Source: Leptobrachium leishanense (lineage: Eukaryota > Chordata > Amphibia > Anura > Megophryidae). Taken from it: DNA of 64,000 nucleotides. The stretch lies in contig CM019064.1 in NCBI GenBank assembly GCA_009667805.1, positions 271,169,662 to 271,233,661 on the forward strand, read 5' to 3'. Each line of letters starts with the position of its first letter. The first letter of the stretch is position 1. Shown here piece by piece: positions 33,201-42,200 of the stretch. The notes beneath the pieces were generated by a model. The model saw nothing but the letters and a program-made list of their open reading frames with translations. It made no database searches and was not told the DNA's origin. The translations under genes were made by a program, and so were the position numbers.

Positions 33201-36200
33201 CCAGTAAAGCTTCTGGCTGTTCACACCACAGTTTGTAATTTGGATTACTGAGGAACCGCTTTATTAGACCACAACTCAGACATCTCACAATAGTCTGTCT
33301 CTGTCCATGAAGCTCTGAAAAGAAGATTCACAAATGTTACAAACGACATTCAATACAGCTTAGGAAAAAGGACTCTGCCTAAGCAGTCCACTAAAGAGGT
33401 CAGATATGTTACCCATATGGATGCACAAATAAACCATTCATTCTGAAATGAGCACTCAATTGTAGACAAATTGATAATTTAAATATGGAGTTGGTGTGGG
33501 GTGGTCAGCGCTTCCTCCAAAGCCTAATCTTCAGAGAGTAGGGTTCTCTGCTTTGTACAATCATCCCTCTGTTATGGCGATGTTAGCCTCAAAATAAAAG
33601 TTAACCAACATAGTAAAGCCTGTATATATGCGGTATTCAATTAATCAAACGTGAGTGTAAACCCAAAGAGTAGTCACCTAGGTGAACTGTATCAAGAGGG
33701 CACGTTAAAAAATAACCTTTATTGGTATAATTAAAACTGACAAAAACAATATAAGAAAAACAAAAATAAATCTGATATATATTTGGTAGCTGGAGATCCC
33801 ACTGGGTCTCTAAATAGTAATCCAGTTAAATCAGATATGATATGGAGCTAAATTAGCAGGTTCAATAAAATATAATAATGGGCTGAATTAGCAAGTTGAA
33901 TTAACTTCCTATACAGAAGACCTTGACAACCTAAAGCCTAAATACTTGGGAACTAGGTAATGTATGAATATATGGTGAATTGAATTTGGCTGAGTAACCT
34001 TAAATAGAATAGCTGCTGCGACCCACATTGATTATACCGGGAAGAGTAAGTTATTGGTGTTGTTGCACAGTGGACAAGGTTAATTTTCTTATTCAATAGC
34101 CAAAATTGGTAGGACAACAATACTCTTAAATGCTAATATTTGATTTTAAAGTCATGTACAAGATCTTCATCTTAGTAATTATTCAATTAAATATACACGT
34201 ACACTTATTAATTATGTTCAGAACGGCCAAAATCATCTTAGCATATAAAATATAATATGAAGTTACAATACAGGTAAATGCTCAAATTGTTCGAATTTGC
34301 ACCTTTATATCAATTGTTGCTTAAATGGAATCTCTTTGAGTTAAGTAACTTGAAGCGTTTAGGCAGAATGCCAAGTTGCCAGTGTATAAAGAGGCAACGT
34401 TGTTGCAATGGTCCATGGTTAGAGCACAACAATCTGTAAAATGCTAACATAAAACGAGCACTAGCTATTCTTTTATAGCCTGTGTTGAAGATAGTGCAGA
34501 GGATGTAAACATATAGATTTGCAAGCTGTTAGAGTTTAATTATGAGCACAATATGGTAGTTATTAGATTTCCTTAAAAAGAAGACACCGCTATCTCTGTA
34601 GATTTTCAGAGCGCCTGTGCACTTTTTTGGCTGTTGGTTTAAATGGCAATCAGCGATATGTAGTGGTTTGTAGTCAATCTTTTCAAGAATGATCACATAT
34701 CTCTTGTGGGTTCAGTTTAACTCATTAACAGCGTCAGAAATGGTTAAATTTGTTATATTCACCAAACTCAGCAATATTTGCCCTGCGTCCACGAGGGACC
34801 TAGTGTTCATTAGCATGAAATCAACCTGCAGAGTGTTCATTTGCAGCAGTTAAATAAATTTGTAGTATTCAAAATTTCAACAATATGTGCACTGCGTCCA
34901 TGAGGGACCTAGTATTCATTAGCAGGAATCAACCTGCAGTGTGTTCATTAGCAGCAGTTGCATGAATTTGTAGTATTCACCAAAATTTCAAAGATATTTG
35001 CCCTGCGTCCACGAGGGACCTAGTGTTCATTAGCATAAATCAACATGCAGAGTACTCATTAGCAGCTTCAAAAGTAATTGAGTTGCTAAAGTTCATTAAT
35101 ATTTAGCAATAATTGCTCTACATTGAGTGAGTGTAAACCCGTTTTTTGAGACACTACCAAACGTGGGTGTAGACCCGTTTTTTAATTGAATAACGCATAT
35201 ATACAGGCTATACTATGTTGGTTACTTTTTATTTTGAGGCCAACATCGCCACAACAGAGGGATGATTGTACGAAGCAGAGAACCCTACTCTCTGAAGATT
35301 AGGCTTTGGAGGAGGCGCTGACCTCCCCACACCAACTCCATATTTATCTCACTTTGGTAGTTTGGGATATACTACCAAGTGGAAGAGGATAGCAGCCGAT
35401 TCAAACATCGAACTTTCAGTTATAAATCACATACATTAGTCTTTTAAATTTCCTATTAAAAAGGAACCACTAGGTGGCGTCTTAGCTATAGAACCACATT
35501 GAGTTCTTATATGTATACGCCAACTGTTTTCTAAAGCCTTTTAACTTTCAAAAAGGAACCAGTAGGTGGCGCCTAAGATACAGGATTACTACAATTCGAT
35601 AATTTAGGGTTTTATTTTACAAATTACAATTTTACTAATGTGGATAAGTTTAGATTAACTTTCAAATGAAGAGTGACAGCATAATATTTTTTTAAAAATA
35701 TATAATAATCCTTAAGTGGTTTCTAATGGTCATGGACTGCTAAGTGACACCCTACAGTTGTTCCTGGGCTCTATAACAGACCTTGAAGGTGGAGGGTATC
35801 CTGTAGGCCAGTGTTTCCCAAACCTGTCCTCGGGATCCTCCGCCTCGCCAGGTTTTCCAGATATCTGAAGCACAGCATAGGTGATATGATTTGCTGCTCA
35901 GTGATTGCAGGATTCAGTCTGCATTTCCAAGGTGATCTGCAAAATGTGGCGTGGTTGAGGGTCCCGAGGACAGGTTTGGGAAGCACTGCTGTAGGCGGTC
36001 ACTCAGCTCTCTGCTGGACTTTCCACTAGGAATGGAGTTAGTGTGGGATGAACATCAATAGAGGTTATTCACAAAGCGCTGGTATTTGTGTTGACAAATA
36101 CTGGCATTTCACAAAAGTAAGACCGAAAGGGCAACAGAAATGCTTTACTGTAAACTGATAAACAATAGTTAAAGGGATATGCACGTCTAGAAGAAAAAAA

Positions 36201-39200
36201 ATAAGACATTTAAACATTTTTATACCTATAGACAAACTAGAATAAATAAAAAAAAATTAAAAATGTGTAAAATTGTTTATTTTCTGGTTTTAAACGCTGT
36301 CATTTCATCTTCTCTGGCCACTTCCCTCAGCTAGGGGTTTTTCTTCAGCTCCCACTTCCTCAATATTCCCCCCCCCCTCTTACTCCATCCATCAAAGCTT
36401 CACATGAACTAACACAAGCTGTGCAGCTCAGGACCTCAGACTGGGGAAACCGAGGAACGGAATATTAGCATATCTGCAACTGTGAAAGCAAAACACTCAC
36501 CTGCTGACTCGCTCACACACTCACCCGGTCACTTGCGATCTTTCATGGTTCACATACTCAAACTCCCTCACTCTTTCTTGTGCGCTCTCTCACTGCACCA
36601 TTTCTTGCGTTTCTCTGCCTTATCTTGCTGTCTCTTTCGCCCTGTTTGTATGGATTTTTTCCTTCCCTGTCTCTGCAGTAGCTGGGGGTGAAAGTTCAGC
36701 CCCGCCCTCCCCTCAGCTCACAGTGCAGAAGGGAGGAGGAGCAACTCAGTCGCACATGCTCTTTTTTTATCTATTCCTAGGTATACACACTGATTGGTTA
36801 GATCAAACTGCATCCTGAGGTGGGTGTGGAAAATGCCAAGAAAGAAAAGGAGATAAATGGAAAAATCATATTTATTTGCTTTTTATGCCTGCCGAATGAC
36901 ACTACTGACTCAATTTAAAAGGCATTGCACATTTTTAAAAGCACAATAGCAAAGCATGCAGGTCCCTTTAATGACAAAAGGGATCTAGACCTGATCAGTA
37001 CATATCTTGTTGAAAGTGTGTATACATGGATCACGTTTTGAGGAATATATATATATATATATATATGTTACGGGTAAAGCCCCAAGTGCGATTAATCCTA
37101 GGATTACCCGGGTAATCCTGACATTACCCAAAACCGCTGGGTAAAGCTGCAAAAAATGAATTTCGGACTATACCCGAGTAAGCTTAGGACTAACCAACTG
37201 CCCTTGGGTAACAGTCTGGACGAGCTGAAAAATTTGCAGTTTACCCGGATAATGTGCAAATCTGAAGCTTCGCCCGGGTAATCTGAGGACTATCCACAGC
37301 TTCACCTAGGTAATCTGCAGAGCATCCAACCCTGCTTGGGTAAAAGTGAATTTTGATATTATCTATGGATGTTATCAATGTAATTGGCAAAAGACAAACA
37401 TTAAAATGTATTGCAGATATAATGAATATACAGAGTAACAGGATATGTTTCTTCTATGAATGTGAAAGAGTTACATGATCTTTATTATGAGTCATATGTG
37501 CTTCTATAGAATTTATAAAACATAATAACCATCAGGTTACTCTTTATATAATATCTTTATCTTCATAAATCAATTTTCAGACAATTAATGCACAGAGTAA
37601 CCTTATGGTCATTTAGTGTGATATGTGACTGGATACAATTTAATTAAAAAGAACAAAAAACACAATTTTGTTGTCAGATAACAGTTTGCAGCTTTACCTG
37701 GGTAATCCTCAGCATTCAGTCGACTATAACCTGCTAAAAACCCAAGAAAAGCGGAGGAGTAACCAGAGGCGTTTGGATATTTTGCAGATTACCCTGATAA
37801 AGTGCGATGTTTCGTTGCACATCACGCTTTATCCAGCAGCACTAGGGTAACGTGCGAATTACCCAGTTAAAACAGTGCAGAAAACCGGAGTACCCAGAGG
37901 CTTCTGGATACTTTGCAGATTACCCGGGTAAAGCCTGAAATTTCACTTTGGATTTTTGCTAATGACGCCTGTGTAATGTCAGGATTACCCAGGTAATCCT
38001 AGGATTAAACGCACTTCAGGCTTTAACCATAACGTATACATAGTGAAGACCAGTAAAGTATCCTAATAGGAGGTAGGAGGATGGGATAGGAAAACTAGGG
38101 ATTAGTAACTACTCTGTACATCCACTATGCTTTAAATCTTCTTTATATTTAGCCCAGAGTAAGGGAATACTTATCCTCCGGAGGTGTGATCTCTCTTAAT
38201 CCGATGTCTCTCAGTGCTTCTACACTGAGAGGCATCGGAGGAGGGATGTCAGTTAACGTTAAAAAGGACAGGAAATGTTGAAATGCAACTGAATCATACA
38301 TCTGTGACTGCTGAATGTGGAGCTTGTAAGGACTACTGCAGATACAAGTATTATTCCGAGTTCCTGGCCAATACTGAGTGTAAAGGGGAAAAAAAAAAAA
38401 AAAAGGAATATCTGCACAATGCAGGATTTGATATGGCTGTTTTAATACTAGTATGGAGGATACAACATTTCAGATTGATAACCAGGCACGTGCTTCCAAT
38501 AAACTCTGCAAATACCCAGCACTGAGTTTAAAGACATTGCTCCTGTAGAGTGATATTCTGAGGTGGAATCGTGCCCAGCACACATACTGTACAAGGAACA
38601 TGGCTCATTCCCATTATCCAAAGACAGTTTGTTACGCAAGACACACTTTCAAATTAGTTAAAACGTATCCATCCAAATTGTATACCTAACCTTGTGACTA
38701 CTGTGATAAAGCCACTGGACATCGGGTATCAGTGCTTCATGATCCTTTATTATGCAGCCCCAGTACTAGCAGGGATGCACCATAAACCTGAAAATAAAAA
38801 TGAATACCTGTGCCTTCATGCAGAGTCTAACTAAACAGGACTCCCTGACTGAAATATTGGGTGGCTAAGCCGCTTGCTAACAAGAGAAACAAAATGAAAT
38901 GTACTTTCCTTTTTGTCTTGAGGGTTTTTGCTTCCTCCCCTGCTGTAGCCCGCACCAAGACTCCCTTCTCAGAGAGGACCACCCCTCCTATAACGGCAGG
39001 GCAGACTTAATCAGGCATTAGCTTGGAGAGTTATCCCTCTAGGGGGGAGGAGGACGTTCTCCATTTGCCTGCTAATTTATTTATTTATTAAGTATTTTAC
39101 CAGAAAGGATACATTGAGATTTCGCTCGTTTTCAAGTATGTCCTGGGTTCAAGAACATTGAAATGTTGTTACAGATATACAAAGTAATAAAATGCAAGAT

Positions 39201-42200
39201 ATTAAAAAAACAAAACACAAATATATCTGCTAATAAACCTGTGGTACACAACCCTGCCCCTAAGCACACTACCTACAGGACTATTTTCTGGGAGGAGATA
39301 TGAGCAATCAGTTTCAAGAACAGTCGACATGCAGTTCAATAAATACATTTTACACACACAAAACAAATACTGAATACACAAAACGTATCCTTGCAAGTGG
39401 TCAAAAATAGTAAATCATTTCACCCCAAAAATACCACTCACTTCTTTGTCGTACTGTACATGTGACTCCAGAAATGAGAAGGGAGCTGCACCTCTTACAA
39501 ATGGTTCTTTTGATGGATGGGTCCCTGTAGAGACATAAAAGAAATGCTTAAATTGCGGCATAGTCAGAAATCATTTGGAAAATGATATAGATTTAAATGA
39601 GCAAGGAGAATAAACACATGCTTTAGTGCATGGAAGCCACACTTACCAGGGATAGAGGAGATGTGTGTGTGTGATTATATATATATATATATATATACAC
39701 ATACATACACACACACACACGAGAGGGGCAGCACTCAACCTTAACTACACTTTCAGTGCAGGTGCATCTCAAGACAACATGATATACAACAAAACAGGAG
39801 GAGAGCACACCAAACATATTCAAACAATACAAAAGAAACCACAACAGCAGCTAAATTCATTTAGACAGATTTACCAGATTTAACCCTTTAAATGCTTACA
39901 AACATTTCTTAACCCTTACACAGATTCAATGCTGAGCTCTGTTGAACAATGGTGGAAGTTTAGTTTGCAATGGATGGCCATGAATATATATTTATATTTT
40001 ATTTATTTATTCAACTGACTTTGTGAAACTGTCCAATTGCATCTACACTTAGGGCCCTATTCCAAGGTTGGCATTAACTTAACCAGAGCTATTGTAAATC
40101 AGAACCATTATCATCTATGGGGTTGTTAACCTTTACACCAACATTGGAATAGGGCCCTATTGTCTTATCCTTGCCAGAGTAAGGGGCAGTATTTAGCACC
40201 CTTACCATATCGGTGTTTTTAAAACAAAGCTAAAAAAAAATTAAAAAAATGAATAACCCTGTACATGATTTTTGCTCTTCATCAGCCACCATGGTTTAAC
40301 ATTGGTAATCCTGAGAGGGGTGGAAAATAAATCAATGGCAGGAGAAGATTTGTTGATAAATTTTCTCATGCCACAGATTGAATTTCCCTCTTGGACCACT
40401 AAAGTTTATAGTCATTGGAACAATGGTAAATTATGGTGGTTAGTGAACAACCCTATTAATGTTGCTTGGTAACACAGCATGGGGGTTTGTATGGATTATA
40501 AACTTACTGTCTGAGTACCAAACGCTTGGTAATCATTCTCTGAGTATGGCAATAAAAGCGAGCCAGCTCCACATTCTCAGGGTTCTGAGCCAGGACACAG
40601 TGTGCAGCCTTAGGAGAATACAACAAAAAATAAGTTACTTAAGTTTGAAACTTCTTGTTTGTAGATATTTATCATTGATTTTTTTTCAGATCACGATACT
40701 AAACATGACTGTGTTATGTAATATATTAAAATAATTTAAAAATACAAATAACTTTTTTTTATATAATGAAGCACTGTTTACACCACACACATATATGGGA
40801 GTCAGAATATGGATCCCTAACTTGACCAGAGAGTGCTAGGATGGAAATATATATATTTTAACTGACATCATTAAAATCACACTCACGGGAAAAAGAAAAC
40901 ATTAAAAATGCATGTTTGGTATATAAACTAAAATTGACAATTGATAGGCCTAACGACAGAACAAAACATGTGGGGCAATATTACAAAGTCACTGCTAACT
41001 TAACCAGAGCTGTTGTAAATTTACCAGAGACATTATAGGACAGTATTACAATGTTGGTGCTAACTTAACCAGAGCAGTGGTAAACTTAAAACCTCCACAG
41101 GCTATAATGGCTCTGGGAAGTTTACAACAGCTCTGGTTAAGTTAGCACCAACTTTGTAATATAACCCTTGGAGGGCCAAGGCGGCTGAACCCCTTACATA
41201 CAGGGTCATATGAGGGATCTTTCAGAATGCCAAAGGCGCCGTCTGATTGCAAAAATAAAAGCTTAAATAAAAAAAATCTTATTAAATTGAATAAATGAAG
41301 TGGACGTGGTGCAATGTTTAAATGTTAAAACACATTTAGTTCATAGCAGAATATCAGATTTGTGCTTTTTTTCACAACTTTAAATTTACGGAATATCGGC
41401 ACCAAATATCGTCCAGAAAAGCTGCCGATAATCGGTATCGGCCCTGAAAAAATGATATCGGTCTATCCCTAATTGTTATCCCTTCCTAGCAGAGAGAGGT
41501 GTTTAGCTCTGCTGTTTCCCTGTATCCAGAAAACCCCTTTTGTGTCTACCAAGATTCCCACAGCGTTTCCACCAGTGTCCTTCCAGTCTCCAGTTATTCC
41601 TCAAGATCTGGTCAGTCTCCTCCAACTCGCCCTCCTCCACCCACTATCCTGTCGTCGGTAGTAACCGCATTTGGGCCATATCTCCACCACCTGGTCCCAC
41701 CCCAGAACCAGATCCTCACACACAGTAATTATAATGACTGTATATCTAGATTATTGTACCCATAATCAAATTGTGCCACCAATTATCAACCCTTGATGCA
41801 TTATCTTGGATACAATAAATTCAGAACAATCAGTTGATGGTTAGTGTGCAATATCATTTGCTGCAAAATAAGCTTCTTATTGCAGGATAACATCCATACT
41901 TGTTCCTCATCATCCAGGTGAAACCACCAATCCATAAATTAGGGAACCATGTAACCAAATCTGTCCCTTTGCTCCTCAGATTTCTACTCTAACCCTGCCA
42001 GGTTAACACATAACACAAATAAAAGACAAGACACGGCCACGTGTTTCGCCGATTCTGTATCGGCTTCATCGGGAGTCAGCAAAAAGACGTATGTATAGAC
42101 CGTTCTCCTTACCCAAATACAGTGGCAAGAAAAAGCATGTGAACCCTTTGGGATTACGTGGAGTTTTGCATGAATTGGTCATAAAATGTGCTCTGATCTT

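Noticed and set aside
33186..33314. Reading this exon as part of CEP97 or ZBTB11
   Set aside because: The CLSCG zinc pair, phases and continuity with 39442-39524 and 40508-40608 fit RPP21, and the strand excludes ZBTB11.
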